This document shows positions 9,089 to 17,257 of a DNA stretch of 64,000 bases, in pieces. The notes below the pieces were generated by a model. It saw only the letters and a list, made by a program, of their open reading frames with translations, ran no database searches and was not told the origin of the DNA. Position 1 is the stretch's first letter; each line of letters begins with the position of its first letter. The stretch covers positions 3,410,001 through 3,474,000 of the forward strand of contig NC_008825.1 in NCBI RefSeq assembly GCF_000015725.1. Reading direction: 5' to 3'. Made by a program: the position numbers and the translations under genes. This stretch comes from Methylibium petroleiphilum PM1. Its GTDB lineage: Bacteria > Pseudomonadota > Gammaproteobacteria > Burkholderiales > Burkholderiaceae_C.

Positions 9089-9574
9089 GAGGTCCCTTTC
9101 GGTTCTTATGAGATGACGGTGTTTGCGACGGGCCGGCGCAAGGGGTTCGACTGCGGGTGATCGCCCGGGTTCAGCCTTCGAGGTACCAGCGTGCACGGGA
9201 CACGGTGCGCCATGAACTGCCGATCGCCATCGTGACAGCGGGACGATCGGAGCAGACGCAGCGCCGGGCTGTACAACGCCGCCCGGACGGGGCGGCCACG
9301 AGGTCGATGTTCACGCGAGAGCGACCCCGGACGTGCTCGGCTCAGGCAGGACGGGAAGGCATCGGCACACTATATCTAGCGCTCGCCGCCTCTACAAGCA
9401 CTATATGTAGCGTGTCACGACTTGAAACGTGGCGACCTTTCTCACACCTCGGAGACAAGCCGCATCAGTGCTTGCGCACGATGGCCAAGCCCACGAGTGA
9501 CGCGCCTCCAGCGCGAAAATCGGCCGCCAGGCCGCATGGAACCTGCCTTCGCCAAACGCGCTCGCTTCGCGCCT
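9089..9574. other. Intergenic region: nrdA leader and promoter
   Basis: 486 bp without a gene between the nrdA start and the ampD stop. It holds the NrdR-controlled promoter at 9368-9411, about 270 bp of nrdA leader and the sequence downstream of ampD. An in-frame extension of nrdA to 9196 is possible but encodes unconserved Arg/Pro-rich residues. No clear terminator for ampD was seen. Confidence 0.6.
9367..9412 (-). promoter_or_regulatory. nrdA promoter with two NrdR boxes
   Basis: Two near-palindromic NrdR boxes, with cores CTATATCTAG at 9370-9379 and CTATATGTAG at 9401-9410, lie 31 bp apart, three helical turns, the spacing NrdR uses. A minus-strand promoter fits exactly over them: -35 TTGTAG (9397-9392), a 17-bp spacer, and -10 TATAGT (9374-9369), the latter inside the proximal box. 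NrdR-ATP/dATP binding would therefore block RNA polymerase directly. nrdR itself is not in the window. Confidence 0.88.
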
Positions 9575-10165
9575 TCAGCGCGAGGCGAGCACACCCTTGG
9601 GAAAGTACCGATCCGGCCATTCTGTCAGCGACTGCAGGCGCACCCACTCGAAGCCGGCGCCGGGGTCGAGCTTGCGCCCGGGAGCCACGTGCTCATGCCC
9701 GGCCACGTCGCGCAACGGGTGCTGCCGCGCGAGCGCGTGCAGCAACTCGGCGAGGCGCTCGTACTGCGACGGCTCGAAGCGCTCGCCCTCCAGACCTTCG
9801 AGCTCGATGCCGATCGAATAGTCGTTGCAGTTCTCCCGGCCTCGCCACGCCGAGCGGCCGGCATGCCAGGCCCGCCGCGCTGTCGGCACGAACTGCAGCA
9901 GCTCGCCGTCGCGCCGGACGACGAAATGCGACGACACCTCGAGGCCGCGGATCTGCTGGAAATAGGGGTGAGCATCCCAGTCGAGCGTGTTGGTGAACAG
10001 CCGCTCGATCGAGTCGCCTCCATAGCTGCCAGGCGGCAGGCTGATCGAATGGATCAGCGCCAGCGTGACCTCGGTGCCTTCTGGCCGCGGCCCATGGTTG
10101 GGCGAATCGACGCGGCGCGCAGCCGACCACCAACCGTCCTGCCAGTGCGTGCCCTGCAGGCTCAC
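9575..10165 (-). CDS. ampD: 1,6-anhydro-N-acetylmuramyl-L-alanine amidase AmpD
   Basis: Cytoplasmic zinc amidase that cleaves the stem peptide from anhydro-muropeptides during cell-wall recycling; loss of AmpD commonly induces AmpC beta-lactamase in other bacteria. 196 residues with the amidase_2 fold. Visible zinc ligands are the His in LIHSISLPPG near residue 39 and the His and Asp in GHEHVAPGRKLDPG near residues 147-157. The substrate-contact segments WHAGRSAWRGRENCND and SIGIELEG are also present. Its ATG overlaps the stop of the upstream pilR-like gene by 4 bp, so the two are translationally coupled even though their roles differ. Confidence 0.94.
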   Translation of the reverse strand: MSLQGTHWQDGWWSAARRVDSPNHGPRPEGTEVTLALIHSISLPPGSYGGDSIERLFTNTLDWDAHPYFQQIRGLEVSSHFVVRRDGELLQFVPTARRAWHAGRSAWRGRENCNDYSIGIELEGLEGERFEPSQYERLAELLHALARQHPLRDVAGHEHVAPGRKLDPGAGFEWVRLQSLTEWPDRYFPKGVLASR

Positions 10166-11775
10166 GCCCGCCCCGATCCGGCGGGCGGCAGTTCGTCATC
10201 CGAGTCGTCGGCACCCGGCCCGATGGCCACGCCATGCTCGGCGACCATGACCCCCAGCCGCGCCATGCGATAGCGCATCTGTCGCAGCGAGAGACCGAGG
10301 CTGGCGCCTGCAGCAGTGCGATTGAAGCGGTAACGCTCCAGCGCACGCACGAGGATGTCGCGCTCGACGCCGTCGAGGTAGGCGGCGAGATCGTCCGGCA
10401 ACGGCGTCGGCAGCGCCGCGCTCGCCGGGAACTCGGCGGCGCTCGGCGGCGGCACATCCGCTGGCAGCGCCGCCAGCTCGGCACGCCCGCTGTCGCTGAA
10501 CGCCGACTCGGGCAGATCGAGGTCGCCGACATCGATCACATCGCCATCGCAGAGCGCGACGGCCCGGTGCAGCAGGTTCTCGAGTTCGCGGACGTTGCCG
10601 CCGAAGGGGTAGCGCAGCAAGTAGGCGAGCGCGTCACGCGTCAGCCGCGGCGGCGGACTGACTCCGGCGTCGGCGGCGATGCGCTCCAACACGCGCTCGC
10701 AGATCGCCGGCAGATCCTCGAGCCGCTCGCGCAGCGGCGGCACCCGGATCTGGATCACGTTGAGCCGGTAGTACAGGTCCTGGCGGAAGCGCCCCGCCTG
10801 CACGTCGGCCGCCAGGTTCTTGTGTGTCGCGCTGACGATGCGAACGTCCAGCGCCGTCTCCGTCGTCGCGCCCACCGGCCGCACCGAGCGTTCCTGGATC
10901 GAGCGCAGCAGCTTGCTCTGCATCGACAGCGGCAGATCACCAATCTCGTCGAGGAACAGCGTGCCGCCACGCGCGGCCTGGAAGAAACCGTCGCGGTCCT
11001 CGTTCGCCCCCGTGAACGCACCGCGTCGGTAGCCGAAGAACTCGGCTTCCAGCAACTGCTCAGGGATCGCCCCGCAGTTCACCGCAATGAAGGGCTGACT
11101 CCGGCGCACGCCGCTGTCGTGGATCGCCCGTGCGACCAGCTCCTTGCCGGTGCCGGACTCGCCATGCACCAGCACCGGTGCCATGCTGCGCGAGACCTTC
11201 TCGATCAGCGAACGCACCTGCTGCATCGGGGCCGAGTTGCCTGCCATCCGCGCCAGCGCGCCGGCCGGAGGGACCACCGCAGCGGCCGGGCCGATCACGA
11301 TCGTCGGCACCGGGCGTGCGGCAACGCCGGCGCGCGAGGGCCGCGCCGCCCCGGACTCGGACGGCAACTGATCGGGCTGCACCGTCGGACCGCTGGCCGC
11401 GGCCCGACCGAGGGCAGACGCCACGACGCTGCGGAACAGTTTCAGGTCGACCGGCTTGGTCAGGTAGTCGTAGGCGCCGGCCTTCAGCGCCTCGACGGCG
11501 CTTTCCGCCGAGCCGTAGGCGGTGATGACGATGGTCTTCTCGCGGCGCCCGGCTTCCTCCAGGCGATGCAGCAGGTCGAGCCCGCTGCCGTCGGGCAGAC
11601 GCATGTCGGTGATCACCGCGCTGAACGTACGGTCGGCGAGCTGCGCCCAGGCGTCCTCGACACAGGCTGCGGTCTCGATCTCGTAGCCCTCGCGCAGCAG
11701 CGTCAGCTCGTAGAGGGTGCGCAGGTCAGGCTCGTCGTCGACCACCAGCAGGCTGAAATGCGAGGCCGGGCTCAT
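10162..11775 (-). CDS. pilR: Sigma-54-dependent response regulator, PilR-like
   Basis: NtrC-family activator of sigma-54 promoters. 537 residues in three parts: a receiver domain (VVDDEPDLRTLY near the start, phospho-Asp in VITDMRLPDGSG, Lys in YLTKPVD), a central AAA+ domain with Walker A GESGTGKE, the sigma-54 contact loop GAFTGA and Walker B GGTLFLDEIGDL, and a Fis-type HTH (NRTAAGASLGLSLRQMRYRM). The partner kinase upstream has PilS features, so control of type IV pilin transcription is the likely role, although no pilin gene is in the window. The start is the ATG at 11775, behind GGGAGCG; a GTG-type extension upstream is unconserved. Confidence 0.88.
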   Translation of the reverse strand: MSPASHFSLLVVDDEPDLRTLYELTLLREGYEIETAACVEDAWAQLADRTFSAVITDMRLPDGSGLDLLHRLEEAGRREKTIVITAYGSAESAVEALKAGAYDYLTKPVDLKLFRSVVASALGRAAASGPTVQPDQLPSESGAARPSRAGVAARPVPTIVIGPAAAVVPPAGALARMAGNSAPMQQVRSLIEKVSRSMAPVLVHGESGTGKELVARAIHDSGVRRSQPFIAVNCGAIPEQLLEAEFFGYRRGAFTGANEDRDGFFQAARGGTLFLDEIGDLPLSMQSKLLRSIQERSVRPVGATTETALDVRIVSATHKNLAADVQAGRFRQDLYYRLNVIQIRVPPLRERLEDLPAICERVLERIAADAGVSPPPRLTRDALAYLLRYPFGGNVRELENLLHRAVALCDGDVIDVGDLDLPESAFSDSGRAELAALPADVPPPSAAEFPASAALPTPLPDDLAAYLDGVERDILVRALERYRFNRTAAGASLGLSLRQMRYRMARLGVMVAEHGVAIGPGADDSDDELPPAGSGRA

Positions 11776-11857
11776 GGCGTCGCTCCCGCGGTGGAGCATC
11801 GCCGCGCCGACAGGTCATGTGCCGTCGAAGGGCTGAAGTCGCTGGGCACTGAAATTC

Positions 11858-13786
11858 TCATGCGCTGAAGTGAAGCCGGGAATCGCCGTCCGGAAGCAGC
11901 GTGCGCCGCATGGCGACCGAGAACACGTTGCGGTGGCGCTCCGGCGCGCCGCGTGAGCTGAATTCGATGCTGGCGCCGTAGCGCTCGCACAGCTCACGAC
12001 AAATATACAGTCCCAGTCCGGTGCCGCGGCTGCGCGTCGAGAAGAAGGGCTCGAACAGGTAACGCTCGACCTCCGGCGCGATCTGCTCGCCGTCGCTTCC
12101 CACCGTGAGCAGGGCTCGGCTTTCGCTCGCCGCAGCGAGCCGCAGTTGGACCGCACCGGGCGTCCGGCTTCCGTGCCGCAGCGCGTTGTCGAGCAGATTC
12201 ACCAGCACGCGGCGCAGGTGCTCGCCATCGAACACCACGCCGAGCGGCTCGCTCGGCAGGTCGACCCGCAGCACGCTGTCGGCACCGATCGCCAGGCCCG
12301 CGGTGCGGGCCCACTCGCCGCAGATGGTGGCGACCTGCAGACTCGCGTCGAGCGGCGCCGGCTCGGGCAGCAGGCTCGGTGCAACCTCCATCACGTCGTC
12401 GACGATGCGCTTCAGGCGCTCGGCGTTCTCACCCACCATGCGCGTGAGCTGCACCTGCTGCGCGCTGCTGGCGTCTTCGGCCAGCAGCGCATTGGCTTGC
12501 ATGATCGCCGCCAGCGGATTGCGGATCTCGTGCGCAATGCCGGCCGACACGCGACCCATCGCCGCCAGCTTTTCCTGGCGCACGCGCGCCTGCACCGTGC
12601 GCAGGTCCTCCAGGAAGAGCACGCAGTAGTCCTCCGGCGCCCCCGTCTCGCGGCGACGCGTGAAGCGCACGCGCAGGCGCAGCTGTCGTGGCCCCGTATC
12701 GCTGGAGGCCACACGGGGCAACACCACGTCGCGCCCCCCCTCGGGCCAGTGGCCCTCCCCGAAGGCCCGGTCCACGGCCCTGACCAGGGGCTCCCAGGCC
12801 TGCACACCGGTCAGCGAGAAGCTGTCGGCGGCGCTGATCAGGGGCTCCCAGGCCTGCACACCGGTCAGCGAGAAGCTGTCGGCGGCGCTGATCAGCGGCT
12901 CGTCGAGCAGATGGCGCGCCGCCGGGTTGGCGGCGCGCACCCGGCCACGGCGGTCGACGACCATCACGCCGTCCTGCATTTCCTCGAGGACGAGGCGATT
13001 GAGTTGCGCCTGCTGGCGCGCCAATTCGAGGCTGCCGCGCGCCGTCAGCTCCTCGCGCGCCAGCCGACCGGACAACTCGCCCGCCATCAGGCTGACCACG
13101 AACAGGCCGACGCCGGCCAGGCCCGCCTGCGTGAGCTGCAACGTTGCCTCGCCGGTCACGTCCACATTGAGCCCCGCGGCAGCAAGCAGGATCAAGGTGC
13201 ACCCGGCGGCCACTCCCAACGCCTGCAGACGCGGCGTCAGCACACCGGCCATCAGCACCGGCAGCACGAGCAGCGCCGAGTAGTTCAGCACGCCGCCGCC
13301 GGCCAGCAGATGCAGGACGCCGAAGCTCAACATGTCGACCCCGATCGTCGCCATCCAGTGGCGGCGTCGCAGACGCGACTGCAGCGCCGGCTGCATCGGA
13401 CCCAGCAGGTTGGGCAGCACCCACAACAGGAGCGCGGCCATCGCGTAAAGCGAACACAGCGACAGCACCAGCTCTCGCTGTGGCCGCGGACTCAGCCAGG
13501 TGATCGCCACCTCGGTGGCCAGCAGCGCGAGACCGAGCACCGCGCGCGAGGCCACGAAGGCACGGTAGAGCCGGTACACCGCGCTCTGGCCCGACCCGGC
13601 GATCCGCCGCGCCTGACGCGACAGGAAGCGCGAATCGGCAGCATCGGTCTCGCGCCACTCGCCACGGTCGAAGCGCGACTGCGCCGCATCGTCGTCACCG
13701 GGCAGGCCGAGATCGATCGACCCGAACCACGACGCCCCGCCATCCGCAGGGGCGCGACGGCGACCCGATCCGGTCGTGCCCGCCAT
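11858..13786 (-). CDS. pilS: PilS-like membrane sensor histidine kinase
   Basis: Sensor partner of the downstream PilR-like regulator (82-bp gap). 642 residues: a cytoplasmic N-terminus, about six hydrophobic helices between residues ~95 and ~230, a PAS-like segment, then HisKA with the phospho-His in AGIAHEIRNPLAAI and an HATPase domain ending in the G2 box GTGLGLYICREL. The start is the ATG at 13786, which overlaps the stop of the PP0621-like gene (TGATG). The frame stays open far upstream, but that sequence is antisense to ffh and is not part of the gene. The PAS-proximal linker carries an exact 54-bp in-frame duplication. Confidence 0.88.
   Translation of the reverse strand: MAGTTGSGRRRAPADGGASWFGSIDLGLPGDDDAAQSRFDRGEWRETDAADSRFLSRQARRIAGSGQSAVYRLYRAFVASRAVLGLALLATEVAITWLSPRPQRELVLSLCSLYAMAALLLWVLPNLLGPMQPALQSRLRRRHWMATIGVDMLSFGVLHLLAGGGVLNYSALLVLPVLMAGVLTPRLQALGVAAGCTLILLAAAGLNVDVTGEATLQLTQAGLAGVGLFVVSLMAGELSGRLAREELTARGSLELARQQAQLNRLVLEEMQDGVMVVDRRGRVRAANPAARHLLDEPLISAADSFSLTGVQAWEPLISAADSFSLTGVQAWEPLVRAVDRAFGEGHWPEGGRDVVLPRVASSDTGPRQLRLRVRFTRRRETGAPEDYCVLFLEDLRTVQARVRQEKLAAMGRVSAGIAHEIRNPLAAIMQANALLAEDASSAQQVQLTRMVGENAERLKRIVDDVMEVAPSLLPEPAPLDASLQVATICGEWARTAGLAIGADSVLRVDLPSEPLGVVFDGEHLRRVLVNLLDNALRHGSRTPGAVQLRLAAASESRALLTVGSDGEQIAPEVERYLFEPFFSTRSRGTGLGLYICRELCERYGASIEFSSRGAPERHRNVFSVAMRRTLLPDGDSRLHFSA
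12787..12894. repeat. 54-bp in-frame tandem duplication inside pilS
   Basis: Bases 12787-12840 and 12841-12894 are identical. On the coding strand they encode the 18-residue unit PLISAADSFSLTGVQAWE twice in a row (about residues 298-333), just before the PAS-like region ends. The flanking protein reads DEPLI before and EPLVR after, so a short EPL microhomology borders the repeat, as expected for slipped-strand duplication. Confidence 0.97.
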
Positions 13787-14016
13787 CAGCGTGAGTCGCC
13801 GTGGGCGAGCCGGTGCGCGTCGCTGCAGTAGTGGCCCTGCAGGCCCGCCACGGCCTCGGCTCGCGGCAGGTGCACGCCGCAGTGAACGCACTCGATCATG
13901 GCCTGCGGCGCACTGCCCTCGGACGCGGGCGCACGGTCGGGGCGTACCGCACGTGGCCGCGAACGCACGAGCCACAGCACGGCCACGATCACCAGCAGCA
14001 GGACCAGGTACTTCAT
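13786..14016 (-). CDS. PP0621-family small membrane protein with Cys motif
   Basis: A 76-residue protein of unknown function that regularly lies between pilS and the cytochrome c assembly gene in Burkholderiales. It starts with one transmembrane helix (YLVLLLVIVAVLWLV, residues 3-17), then a basic linker, then a small domain with CVHCGVHLPRAEA and a later HYCSDAH. These Cys and His residues look like a compact zinc site and match the PP0621/YHS-like C-terminal pattern. Its stop overlaps the pilS start by one base, implying cotranslation. Confidence 0.8.
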   Translation of the reverse strand: MKYLVLLLVIVAVLWLVRSRPRAVRPDRAPASEGSAPQAMIECVHCGVHLPRAEAVAGLQGHYCSDAHRLAHGDSR

Positions 14017-14061
14017 GCGTGAAGGGACATCGGAAAGACAGAAGAAGGCCGTGCTTCGCCG

Positions 14062-14886
14062 TCAGGTCGTGCGGTGGAGGACCACTTCCAGCACGAAGCG
14101 CGAGCCGACGTAGGCGAGCAGCAGCAGCCCGGCCCCCACATAGAGCCAGCGCGTCGCCAGCCGGCCCCGCCACCCGAAAGCGCGGCGCCCGGCGAGCAGG
14201 GCCGCGAACACACCCCAGGCCAGCACGGAGAACACGCTCTTGTGATCCCAGCGCCAGGGCGAGGAGAACCACCAGCCGAGCAGCAGCGTGGCCGACAGCA
14301 CGACGAAGCCAGCCGCCACGAAGCGGAAGGTCAACTTCTCCAGCCGCAGCAGCGGCAGCCCGGGCGACGGCACGCGCGGCGCTTCGCCTGCCGCCGGCTT
14401 GCTGCGCAGGCGCTGCTCCGCACGCCGCAGCAAGGCGGCGTGCAGCAGCGCGGTGCCGAACAAGCCATACGATGCAATGCCGAGGATCCAGTGCAACGGC
14501 GCCCACGGTGAGCCAGCGTGCGGGCGCAGTTCGCCGGGAAACACCAGGGTCAGCACGACGGCAGCCGCACCCAGCACGGCCAGCGTGCGCCGCACGCCGG
14601 CCAGCGGCACGAAGCGGCTTTCGATCGCATACACCGCCAGCACCAGCCACAGCGTCACCGACAGCGCGGGCGCGAAACCGAAGCGAGCGCCCGGCTGCGC
14701 CTCGCCGACGCCGGCCGCGTGGAGGCCGATGGCCAGGCCATGGCCGATCCATCCGACCGCCAGCACGACGCCGAGCCATGTGGCTTCGCGCCTGAACGCA
14801 GCGACAAGGTAGGCCAGCAGCGCCACGATGCTCGTCGCGGCCAGCGGCAGCAGGCTCGCAGCGGAGAGGCCGGGCGATAAAATCAT
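14062..14886 (-). CDS. CcsA/YpjD-like cytochrome c assembly (heme-handling) membrane protein
   Basis: Integral membrane protein of the cytochrome c assembly family, 274 residues with about eight predicted helices. The segment WAPLHWILGIASYGLFG supplies a conserved His in a membrane helix. WWFSSPWRWDHKSVFSVLAWGVF is a shortened form of the family's Trp-rich heme-binding region, with a further conserved His. The start is the ATG at 14886 (MILSPGLS); the frame extends further upstream into the divergent ffh region but without conserved sequence. Family members are called CcsA, HemX or YpjD, and a role in heme delivery is inferred. It reads away from ffh across a 106-bp gap. Confidence 0.85.
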   Translation of the reverse strand: MILSPGLSAASLLPLAATSIVALLAYLVAAFRREATWLGVVLAVGWIGHGLAIGLHAAGVGEAQPGARFGFAPALSVTLWLVLAVYAIESRFVPLAGVRRTLAVLGAAAVVLTLVFPGELRPHAGSPWAPLHWILGIASYGLFGTALLHAALLRRAEQRLRSKPAAGEAPRVPSPGLPLLRLEKLTFRFVAAGFVVLSATLLLGWWFSSPWRWDHKSVFSVLAWGVFAALLAGRRAFGWRGRLATRWLYVGAGLLLLAYVGSRFVLEVVLHRTT

Positions 14887-14992
14887 GCTGCGCAGTGTAC
14901 GTTCGCGCCCCGGGCCGCAAGGGGTGCGCGCCGGACGGCCGGCTCCGCAGCGCGCCGCGCCCCGACACAGCACCAACCCGAGACCTCCTCCC

Positions 14993-16366
14993 ATGGCATC
15001 CGCCCTTTCCGAACGCCTGAGCCGCCTGGTCAAGACCATGCGCGGCCAGGCCCGCATCACCGAAGACAACGTGCAGGACATGCTGCGCGAGGTGCGCATG
15101 GCGCTGTTGGAGGCCGACGTCGCGCTGCCGGTGGTGCGCGACTTCATCGCCCGCGTGAAGGAAAAGGCACTGGGTCAGGAGGTCGTCGGCTCGCTGTCGC
15201 CGGGGCAGGCGCTGGTGGGCGTGGTGCACAAGGAGCTCGCGGCGACCATGGGCGCCGGCGGTGTGGCCGAGCTGAACCTCGCGACGCAACCGCCGGCGGT
15301 GATCCTGATGGCCGGCCTGCAGGGCGCCGGCAAAACCACGACGACAGCCAAGCTCGCCAGGCACCTGATCGGGCGCAAGAAAAAGGTGCTCACGGTGTCG
15401 GGCGACGTTTACCGGCCGGCCGCGATCGAGCAGCTGAAGACGGTGACCCAGCAGGCCGGCGCGGAGTGGTTTCCGTCGCAGGCCAGCGACCAGCCGGTCG
15501 ACATCGCGCTGGCCGCGGTGGACTACGCGAAGAAGCACTACTTCGACGTGCTGCTGGTCGACACCGCCGGCCGCCTGGCGATCGACGAAGCGATGATGGC
15601 CGAGATCCGCGCGCTGCACGCGGCGCTGAACCCGATCGAGACATTGTTCGTCGTCGACGCGATGCAGGGCCAGGACGCGATCAACGTTGCCAAGGCCTTC
15701 AAGGAAGCGCTGCCGCTGACCGGCATTGTTCTGACCAAGCTGGACGGTGACTCGCGCGGCGGCGCCGCGCTGAGCGTCCGCCAGGTCACCGGCGCGCCGA
15801 TCAAGTTTGCCGGCGTGTCCGAGAAGATCGACGGCCTGGAGCTGTTCGATGCCGAGCGCCACGCCGGACGGGTACTCGGCATGGGCGACATCCTCGCGCT
15901 GGTCGAGCAGGTGCAGCAGGGCGTCGACCTGCAGGCGGCACAGAAGCTCGCCGACAAGGTGAAGTCGGGCTCGGGCTTCGACCTCGAGGACTTCCTCTCG
16001 CAGATCTCGCAGATGAAGAACATGGGAGGCCTGTCGGGCCTGATCGACAAGCTGCCCGCGCAGATGACCGGTGGCAAGACGCCACAGCTCGGCGCCGCCG
16101 ACATGGACCGTGCCGAGCGCGACGTGCGTCGCATGGAAGGAATCATCCGTTCGATGACGCCGCTCGAGCGGCGCAAGCCCGAGTTGCTCAAGGCCAGCCG
16201 CAAGCGCCGCATCGCCGCCGGCGCGGGCGTTCAGGTGCAGGAGGTCAACCGCCTGCTGAACCAGTTCGAGCAGATGCAGGGGATGATGAAGAAGATGAAG
16301 GGCGGCGGCATGATGAAGATGATGAAGCGCATGGGCGGCGGCGGAATGAAAGGATTTGTTCGCTAG
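14993..16366 (+). CDS. ffh: Signal recognition particle GTPase Ffh
   Basis: Binds signal sequences on nascent chains together with 4.5S RNA and delivers ribosomes to FtsY. 457 residues from the ATG at 14993. The N domain is followed by the G domain: G1 GLQGAGKTTTTAKLA at residues 109-123, G3 DTAGR near 190 and G4 TKLDGDSRGG near 245. The Met-rich M domain fills the C-terminal third and ends in a Gly/Met/Lys tail (MMKMMKRMGGGG). The divergent gap to the ccsA-like gene should hold both promoters. Confidence 0.96.
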   Translation: MASALSERLSRLVKTMRGQARITEDNVQDMLREVRMALLEADVALPVVRDFIARVKEKALGQEVVGSLSPGQALVGVVHKELAATMGAGGVAELNLATQPPAVILMAGLQGAGKTTTTAKLARHLIGRKKKVLTVSGDVYRPAAIEQLKTVTQQAGAEWFPSQASDQPVDIALAAVDYAKKHYFDVLLVDTAGRLAIDEAMMAEIRALHAALNPIETLFVVDAMQGQDAINVAKAFKEALPLTGIVLTKLDGDSRGGAALSVRQVTGAPIKFAGVSEKIDGLELFDAERHAGRVLGMGDILALVEQVQQGVDLQAAQKLADKVKSGSGFDLEDFLSQISQMKNMGGLSGLIDKLPAQMTGGKTPQLGAADMDRAERDVRRMEGIIRSMTPLERRKPELLKASRKRRIAAGAGVQVQEVNRLLNQFEQMQGMMKKMKGGGMMKMMKRMGGGGMKGFVR

Positions 16367-16443
16367 CCCGAAAGCGTGCGTTGTTCTCTTGACGCTCTTC
16401 GGCGCCCCACTTACGTTCATCGTCGGGGTTTTGGAGGATGACG

Positions 16444-17241
16444 ATGATGGGCGATCCGATGGTTTTGCAGGCGCTGGCGGTGCTGTTGGCGGGCCTGATG
16501 CTGGTGGTACTGGCGCGACGCCGCGGTGGCCGTGAACGCCCGGAAAGTCCGGGCCGCGACAAGCAGCGCGACAAGCGCGTCGAGGCGCTCGACACCGTGG
16601 CCGCGTGGCCGCCCGAAGCCACCCGCGTGCTCACGCTCAAGGAGCGCAAGGCGCAGTTGGTGCTGCAGCAGGCCCTGCCCGAGTACACCGTGCTGGCGCA
16701 GGTGCCCCTGGCCCGCTTCATCCGCGTGCCGACCCGCAATTCGTACCACGAGTGGATGCGCCGCGTCGGCCAGATCTGCGCCGACCTGGTGGTCTGCGAC
16801 ACGGTCTCGCAGGTGATTGCCGTCGTCGAAGTACGCCGCCCGCCCGGCAAGGACGGTGAACGCACCGTGCGCCGCCACGAGCGCATGGACCGCGTGCTGC
16901 AGCAAGCCGGCATCCGCGTGATCGTCTGGAACGAGGACGCACTGCCGAGCGTCCCGATGGTGCGCGACCAAGTGGTGAACACGTCGCAGGGCCTTCGCAC
17001 CGAGGACGGCGGCAGCCGTGTGCGCACTCGCCCGGCAGCGGTCATGCCGGGGGTGCTCGTGACCGAGGTCGCCGGCAGCGCCGCGCCGGCGGCGCGGCCC
17101 ACGATGGTGACCTTGCAGGACGTGCTCGAGGACCTGGACCGCGAGGCAGCTGACGGCGCCACGCTGGCGGAGCCCGCCCAGTCGACCTGGTTCGACGATC
17201 TGTCGTCCGCGTCGATGCCGCTCGACGCGCCGGCCCGCTGA
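16444..17241 (+). CDS. DUF2726 protein with N-terminal membrane anchor, nuclease-like fold
   Basis: 265 residues, function unknown. One hydrophobic segment near residues 4-22 (MVLQALAVLLAGLMLVVLA), a basic linker, then a DUF2726 domain (about residues 62-165). The core ADLVVCD...VIAVVEVRR resembles the PD-(D/E)xK arrangement, with Asp114 and Glu129, but the catalytic-Lys position reads Arg131 and the usual IELDG block is absent. It is therefore probably not an ordinary nuclease. Start: GGAGG at 16433-16437 abuts the ATG at 16438 and so favours the ATG at 16444. It sits between ffh and the convergent ftsY, 16 bp from the ftsY stop. Confidence 0.75.
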   Translation: MMGDPMVLQALAVLLAGLMLVVLARRRGGRERPESPGRDKQRDKRVEALDTVAAWPPEATRVLTLKERKAQLVLQQALPEYTVLAQVPLARFIRVPTRNSYHEWMRRVGQICADLVVCDTVSQVIAVVEVRRPPGKDGERTVRRHERMDRVLQQAGIRVIVWNEDALPSVPMVRDQVVNTSQGLRTEDGGSRVRTRPAAVMPGVLVTEVAGSAAPAARPTMVTLQDVLEDLDREAADGATLAEPAQSTWFDDLSSASMPLDAPAR

Positions 17242-17257
17242 ACCCGGCGCGTCCGGC

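Noticed and set aside
13787-16420. Open frame continuing upstream from the PilS-like gene to give a ~1500-residue protein
   Set aside because: Only the part from 13786 downstream has kinase motifs; the rest is antisense to ffh and overlaps the PP0621-like and CcsA-like genes in another frame, with no recognisable domain.
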